Origin: Patellaria atrata CBS 101060
Taxonomy: Eukaryota > Ascomycota > Dothideomycetes > Patellariales > Patellariaceae
Reading direction: 5' to 3'
Assembly (NCBI GenBank): GCA_010093705.1
Contig: MU006089.1
Location: 353,570 to 417,569, forward strand
Length of the DNA: 64,000 bases
In this document: in pieces, positions 1 to 9,388 of the stretch
Position numbering within the stretch: the first letter of the stretch is position 1
Layout of the letters: the number at the start of each line of letters is the position of its first letter
Program-made: the position numbers and the translations under genes
Notes under the pieces: generated by a model
Databases searched by the model: none
Told to the model about the DNA's origin: nothing
Seen by the model: the letters and a program-made list of their open reading frames with translations, nothing else

Positions 1-173
1 CTCTTCTTCACCGCTGTGACGGGCTTGCCTCGCTTTGCGCTCTCGGATTTGGCGAATCGCTCGTTCGCGGCGCGCTGTTGAGGAGTTTGAGCCTGTGGGA
101 GAGAGTTATTAGTTGTGAATCTCAGTTTGGGATCGGGACTGGGGCACTGATGATCTCTAGGGGGGCGAACCAT
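1..173 (-). CDS. ysy6: Ysy6/RAMP4 (SERP) family ER protein, 5' end only
   Basis: Partial gene cut by the left edge. The start codon is at 173-171 and the first intron (170-93, GTTCGC...CACAG) follows it directly, so the first coding exon is just ATG. Exon 2 (92-1) then reads AQTPQQRAANERFAK and later KRGKPVTAVKK, the hallmark N-terminus of fungal Ysy6/RAMP4 proteins. The family consists of small tail-anchored ER proteins of about 65 residues linked to the Sec61 translocon and to protection of nascent membrane proteins under stress. The C-terminal membrane anchor lies outside the window. The gene diverges from the small gene starting at 497, so the 323 bases between them are probably a shared promoter. 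Identification rests on sequence recognition; the join is inferred. Confidence 0.85.
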   Translation of the reverse strand, partial: MVRPPRDHQCPSPDPKLRFTTNNSLPQAQTPQQRAANERFAKSESAKRGKPVTAVKK

Positions 174-496
174 TGTTGTATGATTGAAGATTGTTTCGTG
201 GGGTAAGATGTAAGAGATTGAAGGTCTAGATATGTCGATATCCCAAGAGCTTTTGAAAAATCTGGTAATTCTAGGTCGGTACGCAGTAAATCACGTTGCG
301 ATTAATTTATATCGAGTGTTCGAGTTGCGGGAGACGTGGAGGTTTACGATCTTCGTGACAGCTTTCCCCGGTTGCCGAGGAAGCTTGAACTTTTAACGAC
401 AGACGATCTGGGAGACCACGTTGTCTATTTCACCTCAAGTGCACTAAGACTACTTGAGAATCTCCTATAGAGGTTTTTTGAGCTTCTCCTTTGAAG
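174..496. promoter_or_regulatory. Shared divergent promoter region
   Basis: 323 bases between two divergent start codons (173 minus, 497 plus). No clear TATA box or other named motif was recognised; the role is inferred from gene orientation only. Confidence 0.4.
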
Positions 497-960
497 ATGA
501 CTCCTATCCGCCCCGCTGTTCGACTCATCGCATCGCGTCCGTCGTTGCGGCCCCGAAGCTTTTACAGATGGAAGGGGAGCTATCAGCCTCCGACCCCAAT
601 CCCCCAACAAGGCATTAAGAGTGGAAATACTGCTGGAAATGGAGAGGGAGGGAATCTTCATGTATGTCATAGTTTTAATTAAGGGTATTGTTGTATTTAT
701 AATTGACTGACTATCTATAGCGCAACTTTTACAAGACCTTCGGTCGACCCCTGATGAAGGTCGTCGCGCTCGCATTTCTGACCTCACAAACAGTATGGTT
801 AGGGTGGCTTTGGCTTGAGGGCATGGAGACGCGGAGGGAGAAGACTGGTGCGTATCTTGTGCTTCATGTCCATTGGAATGGGGTTGATCGTCAGGTAGGG
901 GAGATCGAGACGCTTCAGGAGAAGCTGAAAGAGTTGACTGAGAAGAAGACGGAGTCCTGA
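497..960 (+). CDS. Small single-helix protein, probably mitochondrial inner membrane
   Basis: Exons 497-661, 721-847 and 899-960 give a 117-residue protein. Introns are 662-720 (GTATGT...CTATAG) and 848-898 (GTGCGT...GGTAG, 51 bases). Reading through the second intron also stays open, so retention is possible. The N-terminus (RPAVRLIASRPSLRPRS) is rich in Arg and Ser without acids, as in mitochondrial targeting signals. RNFYKTFGRPLMK leads into one hydrophobic helix (about residues 69-83, VVALAFLTSQTVWLGWL), followed by a charged coiled-coil-like tail (EIETLQEKLKELTEKK). This shape is shared by many small fungal inner-membrane proteins and respiratory assembly factors. I do not recognise the exact family, so no function is assigned. 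An upstream TTG at 491 was rejected as start. Confidence 0.7.
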
Positions 961-2491
961 AGGTTCTATAAGGATTTTCATATACAAGAAGCGCCACGGC
1001 AACCACTTGCCCAGCTCCAGACGGAGGTGAGATGCATAGATACTCAATGGTTGGCTATATGCCAATTAGAGTACTGTCGAAACGGTGATGAATGGTTCAG
1101 CATGTTCAGTCATCCTGCTTCGGTAGTTGCCGATACCATCGAAAGTTCGGGATCCCGTAGTTCTACACAACGAGCGTGGAGGATAAACCTACCTGGTTGC
1201 CCGTCAAACGCCCGGATACTAGTCCCCGGTGCTCTTTTATACGGTGCGTAAGGGCGAAAATGTTCCCTCCTGAGGGTACGGACATATATTAATAGACGCG
1301 TCGGATTTGAATGAAGTTGATTCCTAAGACTGGAAACGATCATCCAACGGGGCAGACCGAGCAAGTCCTCATCAGTGAGGAGTATATATTATATCCCGTA
1401 CTAAGGACCTCATTGCTTCCCGTGGCTAGTAACATGCTGCGAATAACTATAGTCATCCAAAAAAAAAAAAACCATTAAATGTTTACTTTTACCAGTGATA
1501 AGGCCATCAGCCCGGTGATATGCCCCTTTTACGCAGAATGGTAGCTCCCCTTACGCGGTCAGGAACAACGATCCACTGGTTACTGGTATCTTTTGATACA
1601 AGATGAACCCCATATACTCCGCTTAAACCCTACCGCTGAAGAATGATACAGTAATATAGAACAAGGTTTTCCTTTCTCGTACCTAGTCCACAAACCGCCT
1701 TGGTGGATATGCCTACAATGATCGGAGATACCTTCACACATCGTTTGTACAATCAACGAGTCAAACAAGAGCGATATGTATTCTCTCCACTCTCTACTTT
1801 TTTCGTCTGTGTTTGATATGTGACCCAGCTCAATGCCGGATCCCCATTTTTCCATTATTCTTTTCAGCTCAGATCATGGCAACGGAAAAGGTGATAAGGT
1901 ACCTTACTAGAAGTATTACTGTACCGGAAGGTGCCCTCTCCCAGCTTTACGACTTCCTAAGCAGTAAAGTGACACTCTTCCGTTTGAATTGATCTCGCGT
2001 TCCTCTGCCTTCCTGATGATGATGATGATGATGCCGTCTTCCGAGCTTCGTTCAAGGTCATCTCAATTTCGTTCGTCGAGTGACTTTTTAATATGGAGTT
2101 TCCTCTTACTTTACCACTCTTGGACGAGACCATTTTCTAGCATATCACACTCGAGTCTAGTATTATATGAGATTATGGCGATTATCCAGTGAAAACTGGA
2201 AATGTCCTGGCCAGGAGTCTGACGATAAGGTGTGGGAGAGTCCCCGTCCGTCGTGCCTGCCCTCCCCTTTTGATCTCCTCCAAGTCACGTTTCTATTCAC
2301 AAAATTCGAACTTTTGATTCACCTCATGATACAGGCTCCCGCTCCGCCTCTACGATTCGCCTTACTCCGCCGATTCCTTGGCATCCGATGCATATACCAC
2401 GTTTTTAAAACTCACGCGCCATCATCACGTTCACCTCTCACAGCACACCGCCCAACATCATCTGCGCAAGGAAGACAGTCCGATCGGCACA
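961..2491. other. Intergenic, no gene seen
   Basis: About 1.5 kb with only short random ORFs. It holds a poly-A run near 1459, the palindrome AAGGTACCTT near 1897 and a GAT microsatellite at 2015-2033. The last 200 bases probably contain the promoter and 5' UTR of the next gene. Confidence 0.6.
2015..2033. repeat. (GAT)n microsatellite
   Basis: About six uninterrupted GAT triplets in noncoding DNA. Confidence 0.8.
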
Positions 2492-3083
2492 ATGATGGCG
2501 CAAAAGTCCGACAAGCCTGAGCATGTAAAGGTTGAGGAGAACGAAGAGGTACAAGCTCCTCCACGCCGTAACTATCTCACCCAGCCGATCAATATCCCCT
2601 TTCGCCAGTACCACCCTCTCCACCAGAACCCAGAGCCGAATCATCCTCGCGCGAGAGACGTCTTCTTGCGCCAGATCCCACGTCCACCGCTCGACCCCAA
2701 TGAGATGACGATCAAGTTCGACACTACCATGCACAGCGGAGTTACCTTGCGGGTCAAGCCAGAGGATAAGGTCAGAGAGTGTCTCCTGGAGGTTTGCAAC
2801 CGTTGGCGCAAATCCAGGGTTGAGGTGAAGTTTCAATACAAAGGCCAGGAAATCAATGAGGGTTGGGCAACTACGGTTGCAGAGGTGAGTTTATTTTCCT
2901 TGGGAATTCTAAACAATTAATCTCCTGAAGACGCATACCCTCTCACTTCCAGATATAGATCTCAACTAATGCCCCTCGTCAACACAGCTCGGTTGGAAAC
3001 ACTGTTGCACCATCTACGCTACCTGCGAAAATGAACTTCCAGAATGGCAGGAGGAGGAGGATCCGTATTCAGGTGTCTGGTGA
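2492..3083 (+). CDS. Ubiquitin-like-fold domain protein, hypothetical
   Basis: Exons 2492-2884 and 2988-3083, intron 2885-2987 (GTGAGT...AACACAG), giving 162 residues. I chose the ATG at 2492 (MMAQKSDKPEH); the open frame extends upstream only to non-ATG codons. Residues 1-70 are charged and proline-rich and probably disordered. From about 71 the protein reads MTIKFDTTMHSGVTLRVKP...FQYKGQEINEGWATTVAELGW, with the strand-helix-strand spacing and the 'YKGQEI' turn of ubiquitin/SUMO-like folds. It ends in an acidic WQEEEDPYSGVW tail. There is no C-terminal diglycine, so it is unlikely to be a conjugated modifier itself. It may act as an adaptor, but that is inference; the exact family is not recognised. 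Confidence 0.75.
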
Positions 3084-4561
3084 ATCGTCCTGCATCCACG
3101 GTCGCTGCCTCAAAAACATCCATACGGGCTCAAACAATCTCAAGCTAACTCGTTTCGACAGACGCACAAAATGACTCGATACGCGCGTTACGTGTTCACG
3201 TTATCTGTCTACCTCAATGTTGGACCTCGGACGCAATCTTGTTGAATACTCTGTCTGGAGCGGCATATCATCCTAGGCTAGAACTGTGTCTTGCCCTACG
3301 TTATTATGTCTCTTTCTCTATCTAGATCTGTTTCTTTCTCTGTCTGGATTCTCTCTTCCTCCGCCTGGGAGCGTTTCTCATTTGATCCAGGATTTTTGAT
3401 TCTTTCTCTATTCAGATAGTATGAGCTACTTTGGACTCCGGCGGAATTATGTCTACCCTCCTTTCTGCTTGGAATATCATGCCTCTTCAATCCAGGACTC
3501 CCTCTACTCTTATGCGCTCTCGATGAGCTAGCGGCCAGGGACCTCTACAATCTTTGCCAGCGGGGACTTTGTATCTCTTTCTCTCTGGAGGATGTTCCAT
3601 TACGGTTTCGCTGAGGCGCTTTTTCCCTTTTTTTTGTATTTTCTACATTATGTGGCAGCGTCTTTGTAAACCCTCTCACATTCAGGATGGATTTTGGAAG
3701 CTCATGTCATCATGCTCGTCAATTGGAAGGAATATATCAGGTGTACAGCGGTATTTCACGTCATGATGACTAGACTTTTGGGTGTGGCAAGGCAAACGAG
3801 CGGGATACTCACGCTGCACAAATGAGCTTTATGTTTTTCTTCGAGTTGGCAATCTTGTACTTTTAAGATACCCCTGGAGCAAGCAAAAGCAACTTAGTTG
3901 AAAGTAATAAAACTGGTACTTGATTGTAGCAACTTTTAAGTGTCAAACGCATGAAAACTGTACGGACGCTCGTATGTATACCAGCTATGTAAATCACCAA
4001 AGTCCAGTCTAATTACCATCTTCATGCTCCATCATACACTACCTTTTCCTAACCTCATGTCACTCACCCACCATCTGCCATTTCCTCTACTTCCACTTTC
4101 CTCTTCCTATCCCCTCATCCTAGGTACCATCTGCTCATATCCACCTTCCACTCCTTTCCCCATCCGTAAGCGCGCCCCTCGGCCTCCAGCACCAGTAAAC
4201 CATACAATCACGCAACTGTAAAAAAAAAAAAAGAGCCTCAAACTTCCATCTCTCACCCCGATTTATCATTCCTCGATCAGCTCGTTGGGACACTGTCACA
4301 AGCACTTAGATAATTCCTTTCAGCATAAGAGACGCAGGTGAATTATCCTGAAACTATATACCAAAGTTCCAAAGTTCGTATACCAAGCCCAATCCACACT
4401 GTATTACCTAAGCACACTCCCAATCCCAATTCACCAAACCCTCTCACCCCTCGCAACCATCCTACCCAACCATCTCGACGGCCAAACCCCAAAATAAACA
4501 AGAACAAAGCTAACAAACCTCCCCCAAAGAAAAACCACAAACTATCCAAATTCTCATCGCC
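3084..4561. other. Intergenic, pyrimidine-rich, no gene seen
   Basis: About 1.5 kb. Pyrimidine-rich stretches lie near 3300-3420 (repeated TTTCTCT-type runs) and 4024-4160, with a poly-A run near 4219. Open frames here are short and compositionally biased; none resembles a protein family. Confidence 0.6.
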
Positions 4562-6343
4562 CTACCCAACCCCAAACATCTTTCCTGTCCCTAAATTCAG
4601 CGCCCCCCACCTCCGGCCCTCCCTCACCGCTCCCCACAGCCTCAAGGGCCAGTAGACATGCCAGAGCCACCACGCGGGCCAAGGATCCCAGGCCTCATAG
4701 ACGCCGTCTCTCCACTCACCTCTTCGTATTTCCTGTATTCTGATGCCGAAAGCGCGGAGGGTGGTGCGGAATTCGGCGCGGGAGGTGCGTGCGGTGAGGA
4801 GACGGAGAGCGGGAAGGAGGAGGAGGGTCAGGAGGTCGTGGGGGAGAAAGAGGGTGCTGGGGGGATGGGTGGGGGAGAGGGGTTGCGGGGGGGATGGGGA
4901 TGGCGTGGAAGCCAGAGGGGTGGGCGTGTTGAGTAGGAGGTTAGGGTGGAGACTCCCGTTTCGGGATCGGTTTGGTGTCTGTGCCCCGGCTTCTGGGTGT
5001 TTTGCTTCTTTTACGTGGTCGGGTTTGTTGAGGAGGCTGAGGTACGCTTTTACCATCTCGCTGCCTACTGACGTGTTGGAGTTGAACAGGGACTGGAATG
5101 GAGGAGATGGCGAGGCGAAGCCGACGACTGCGGTGTGACAGCGAGGGTTACATTCGATGGGCCAGAGCGTGATGGATCGCCAGTCTTGCTTTGCGATGTC
5201 GGAGTTTTTGACCAGGAAGTCGAAGCTGAGGTGGCCTGTGAAGCCGGGACCGAAGGAGGCGGCGACGGTTTCGGTGAAGGCGAGCATGGCCTGGGTGAGT
5301 GGGTGTGTCGGGGAGAGAGGCTGATAGTGCATCAGAAGCGAGGCGGACGGACATGCGAGGAACGCTGCGACCCGGCTCTGAAGAATGAGGGCGTGGGTGC
5401 AGTATTCATGCCCGAAGATGTATTCTTGGAGAACAAAAGAGGAAGAGCCGGTATTAGGGGTGGTTGTGGAGGAATTGAAAGTACGGGTGAGGTATTCACG
5501 GGTAGTAGAAGGGTAGATGAGAGGAAGGGGAGTCATGTCCCCGCGAGTCTTATCATTCATTCCTGTGCTCTTGAGGATGTATTTCTTTATCTGATACGGT
5601 TGTGAGGTGTCGACACGATAGTATTTCAACTTCTCGACCTCATTTAAGGGAGGGGAATAAAGGATGTCCATCACCTCTCTGATGCTGCCAACGTGGTAGG
5701 TTTCTGGAACGTTAAGACCTAGTCCCTTAATATAGTCGATAAACGAGTCCTTCTCGTGAAGGACTTTGGTCTCTTCGATACCGAATTGCACGACTGCGCA
5801 TCCTGCTTCCTCCATGGGTTCTTTGGCATATGCATCTTCTAAGGCGGTTGCTACACCTGAACAACTCACCCAAAGATCCACCTTCTCTTTGCGAACGATG
5901 TAAAGGAGTTGCTTCACGTATTTTAAATCATCTCCGAGTTCAAGGCGGTGGAACTTGGCCACAGCTTTTGACACCCTAGCACAGACAAGAGCGCCGCTTG
6001 GTTCAAAGTCGGCTCCAATAACACGATGACCGGAGCGATGGAATAGACGGGCGAGAACGAGGCCCTTGGCCATTCCAACTCCTGTGACGAGGATAGTTTT
6101 AGCTTTTTCCCCAGGGGGAAGTTCACTAGCTTCTGTGAGATGGAGACGATGGAGTACATAGCTGAAGAAAATTACGGCTGTGGTGATCGGAAGAGAGATG
6201 AAGGAGAGTATAATGAGGGCAAAATTTTGAGCGAGATGTCGACACAGGGACTGGCTTGGTGCCATTGAAAACACCAATGTGATAATAAAACGAGGATATG
6301 TGAGATCGAGCCCAGACAACTGAGCAAAAAAGAGAGAGCACAT
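4562..6343 (-). CDS. mysC: MysC-like ATP-grasp ligase, mycosporine biosynthesis
   Basis: Single-exon gene, 593 residues from the first ATG (6343) or 567 from the second (6265, MAPSQSL), both plausible. After a hydrophobic helix (about residues 40-63) comes a Rossmann-like pre-ATP-grasp part (KTILVTGVGMAKGLVLARLF, about 82-101). An ATP-grasp domain follows (about 160-410) with LQEYIFGHEYCTHA (305-318) and the metal-binding signature IECNPRCHTAVVGF (396-409). A Pro/Ser/Thr-rich linker (about 440-500) and a tryptophan-rich end (WDPWPAWWLWHVYWPLRLW) complete it. In known mycosporine pathways this enzyme uses ATP to activate 4-deoxygadusol and couples it to an amino acid. The assignment rests on the ATP-grasp signature plus the adjacent mysB- and mysA-like genes. 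The membrane anchor and C-terminal extension make it longer than bacterial MysC. The amino substrate cannot be read from sequence. Confidence 0.85.
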   Translation of the reverse strand: MCSLFFAQLSGLDLTYPRFIITLVFSMAPSQSLCRHLAQNFALIILSFISLPITTAVIFFSYVLHRLHLTEASELPPGEKAKTILVTGVGMAKGLVLARLFHRSGHRVIGADFEPSGALVCARVSKAVAKFHRLELGDDLKYVKQLLYIVRKEKVDLWVSCSGVATALEDAYAKEPMEEAGCAVVQFGIEETKVLHEKDSFIDYIKGLGLNVPETYHVGSIREVMDILYSPPLNEVEKLKYYRVDTSQPYQIKKYILKSTGMNDKTRGDMTPLPLIYPSTTREYLTRTFNSSTTTPNTGSSSFVLQEYIFGHEYCTHALILQSRVAAFLACPSASLLMHYQPLSPTHPLTQAMLAFTETVAASFGPGFTGHLSFDFLVKNSDIAKQDWRSITLWPIECNPRCHTAVVGFASPSPPFQSLFNSNTSVGSEMVKAYLSLLNKPDHVKEAKHPEAGAQTPNRSRNGSLHPNLLLNTPTPLASTPSPSPPQPLSPTHPPSTLFLPHDLLTLLLLPALRLLTARTSRAEFRTTLRAFGIRIQEIRRGEWRDGVYEAWDPWPAWWLWHVYWPLRLWGAVREGRRWGALNLGTGKMFGVG

Positions 6344-7121
6344 TTGAGGATTGACTTAGTGATAACCTAACTTACCGTTTGCTACACTGAAGGGACTTGG
6401 GATATGAGAAGTACAAGTACGACGTGAATTGTTGGGGAAACAAGCTGGCGGTAGAGGGAATTATTCAGCGTATGCCAAATGGTCTCGGATCGTCATAGAC
6501 ATTGGTTCACCACCTTATTTTGGTTAGCTTGTGTATCATACTTAATCGACTACGACATCTTAAGGTACTGTACCTTATCAAGTGCTTATGTAACTTCTAT
6601 GTAATCCTCTTCGGATTCTGCTTAGGTTCTCGAATCTATGATGTAGAAAGTGGAGAATTTTGGAATGGTGAGGTCAGATGTCTAAGGGTAAGGGAGGGCT
6701 AAGGCGCAGTCAGGTTGTGTCGAAACGGCACTTCTAGAGCTAGGTCGTCGTAGAGAGAAGCGGATCCGCAAATTGGAATTGCATGTGTTTGCTAACCCGT
6801 TTCCCTCAACTGATCTGAGCATAGAATAAAGAATCTCATGATTGAAGGAGGTTTGAGCCACTCCAACCAATTCCGTGTTTCACAATTAATTATGTGGGAA
6901 GTAGTAACCGTACTGTAACGGAGTGTGTCCATGTCCCATGCTATAGGATGCGTTGATGGTAGAAGCACTCTATCCATAAAGTGAGCACTCCCGAGAAGGG
7001 GTATGGCGTGATTAGTGGCCTTAGTTGAAGTGGTATATGCTTCTTTTACTAGCATATAAAACGGCCATGTTTAGTGGAACTATTGTTCTTCGCTTATACA
7101 TGTTGTAACTTCTACACCATC
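6344..7121. other. Intergenic between mysC and mysB
   Basis: About 780 bases; it should hold the mysC promoter and mysB terminator. A near-perfect inverted repeat, TAAGGTAC-T-GTACCTTA, lies at 6561-6577. No gene seen. Confidence 0.6.
6561..6577. repeat. Inverted repeat TAAGGTAC/GTACCTTA
   Basis: Two perfect 8-base arms around one central base, upstream of mysC. Related motifs occur at several other intergenic sites in the window. Confidence 0.7.
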
Positions 7122-8061
7122 CTAGAAACTTATCAGTTGATATTTAGAAAGGGGGAGTTTGACTGGGAAACGTACAGGTACACCAGATGGCTCGAAACTA
7201 TTGATAAGGGTGCTTTTATACACCAGATTCGGATTCCCAATAACAGTCGTGTCAAGTTTAGCCTGCCCTTCCCTCTTGAGGTATTGGGTTGCAGTGCGAT
7301 CTTCAAACCGAGAGTCCACACCCGTCCCGTTCGAAGGATGCTGTTTCTCCGCAACTGCGCGTTTCTCCTTGACGCTACTCCGCACGTATTCGAGATATGG
7401 AGGATTCCCCGGCTTGATAACGTTGTCGGCTGCCAGAACGGATCCAGGTGTGATCAGGCCGAGTTGCTCGCACAACTTTAGATCCGTGACATATGCGGGT
7501 TTGTAGTGATCCAGAAACATGAAATCGATGTTTGTCAATACCCCTGAACTATGAAGACGGCGTATTGAGTGTTCGCTAGGGCCTACAACCACCTTAACGA
7601 CGTCGCTCAGACCCGCAAGGTCAACAAGGGCCATAATGACAGCCGCGAATTCCGGGTTCCTTTCCAGGCTGTAGTAACGCTTCCCACCCGCTTTTTGAAC
7701 CGCATCGCCGAACAGAATGGTAGAGTAACCCACATAACCTCCCAGTTCGACCTATAATTGTCAGTCGAGGTGCACATGAAGTAATTAGCTTGGAACGAAC
7801 CATGACCTCGGGCTGTACTAGTGCAATGCTCTCCGTGACAATCCTGCCTTTGTCCTCCCCTACATTCATGAGATATTTCTGCGTCCTCGCAAAGTCATCA
7901 ATTGCCTGTAGAACACGTTTGGGAGATCCTCGTATGCTGTCGATATCGTTTCGGCCGTATACGTAGTGTAATAAGTCGATTTCTCGCCCATCATCGAAGA
8001 AGACTTCTTCTTGCGGCATATATACCTTCTTACTGTCGAATATACCGTCGAATTCGGACAT
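7122..8061 (-). CDS. mysB: MysB-like O-methyltransferase (catechol-OMT fold)
   Basis: Exons 8061-7801 and 7751-7122 with one 49-base intron (7800-7752, GTTCGT...TTATAG) give 296 residues. The join restores VQPEVMVELGGYVGYSTILFG, the SAM-binding glycine loop of COMT-type class I methyltransferases. Further family marks are the acidic residue in YYSLERNPEF after strand 2, FLDHYKPAYVTDLKLCE (metal-binding Asp) and AADNVIKPG (Asp-Asn pair). In mycosporine pathways this enzyme methylates demethyl-4-deoxygadusol to 4-deoxygadusol using SAM. It lies between the ATP-grasp gene and the divergent cyclase gene, which is the main reason for choosing this role over a general catechol methyltransferase. 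Length is normal for a fungal member. Confidence is high for the enzyme class and good for the pathway. Confidence 0.88.
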
Positions 8062-9388
8062 GGTGGTTCTCGAATTTCTAATCTTCTGGAATGGAAGTAT
8101 TATACACTTAGGAGAAAACTGTTATGGAAAGAGCGAATGGATACCATATCATAAGAGATGAACAAAGTCACGCTGAGACATCCTTACGATCAGACATTAA
8201 GCCAGGTACGGAAAGCACGTTGGATGTGACCAGTTTGAGAAAGCACGCCTGAAAGTGGAACGCGTCTTCCAATTTCGATATCTAGGAGACGTAAATGGGA
8301 GGGGCACCTCATGCATGATTTGGTTCGTTGAGAACGTTACCTTACAGTACCTTACTGTACCTCCACTTAAAGGTAAGCTCGACCATCCCTGAACATCGAC
8401 AGAGTCATGAAGTAAGCTGTCTGATTCGTATATGCAACAGATTCCTGTTTATTCTCCATCGAAGTGATGATATTCTCACTTGAATCTGTCCTAGTATTAT
8501 AGTCATCGTCCCTTTTTAATTGACTTAGTATCTAAGGTATTGTGTTCGTACTTTGACGGGGATATCAGGAGAATTGTGCAATATTTCATCATAAGGTACT
8601 AGGTGCACTTATCTAAATCTACCTACGGGTCAAACTCGCTGTCTACAGCTTACTAGATGGCTCTCTTGTCCAATGGCAATATTCATGAACATGCTGGGAG
8701 ACGGACTGGTCACGCGGTATGCTCGTAAGGTGAAGTTTCGATATTTACCTGTCCTAAATTGCACTGTGAAGGGGACCTTGATCGTCAAGCAACTGGGGTA
8801 GATCAGTCTCGATCAGAGTCGGATTTACTTTTACGCTAAGATCTCGAATCTAAGGCCTAAGGCGTCCTTAATAGATCTAAACGTGGGGATGCCGCCTTCT
8901 AAGCGTGAAAAACACGGCGTGAGAACGATTCCCGCATGGAAAATATCATAGAGAGAACAATGGTCAATCCGTCATGTACCTAACCACTTATCCAGTGTAT
9001 CGGCGACATCATGACTCTGTTTCTATTGTTCCTTCTTCCTATCCTTACGTGCTGATATCATGATCGATTTGAGAAGTGGAGTTTTCTCTCAAATAGCATC
9101 GGAAGACCCTCCGCGGAATCTAGGTGATACAATCACGAATTGCATAAGATATTGCCGGACATCAAACCGTTCAGAACGGTTAAAGTTAATGTCCAACGCG
9201 GCTTCCAGTATGACCCAGGTTGACAGCAGATCCGAGAGACTGAGGGCTAATACGAAAGTACGTAGAATACCCGTGGGAGTCGGTTCTTGAGTATATAACA
9301 TTCTCAAATCCGCATGCCCTGAGATATGGTAGTTCAGTAGGTTTCAACACACTCATAACTCAAGATCTTTCTATATAGTCTTTCAACC
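8062..9388. promoter_or_regulatory. Bidirectional mysB-mysA control region
   Basis: 1.33 kb between the divergent mysB and mysA starts with no credible ORF. It holds a cluster of TACCTTAC/GTACC motifs at about 8337-8362 and a TATA-like site before mysA. That both genes are co-regulated from here is inferred from orientation. Confidence 0.5.
9292..9298 (+). promoter_or_regulatory. Candidate TATA box of mysA
   Basis: TATATAA lies 91 bases upstream of the mysA ATG at 9389, a usual distance for a fungal TATA element with a short 5' UTR. Confidence 0.4.

Noticed and set aside
4338-5605. Plus-strand open frames at 4338-4655, 4658-4936, 4743-5138 and 5135-5605
   Set aside because: They lie antisense to the ATP-grasp gene, are compositionally biased by its Pro/Ser/Thr-rich part and show no family features.
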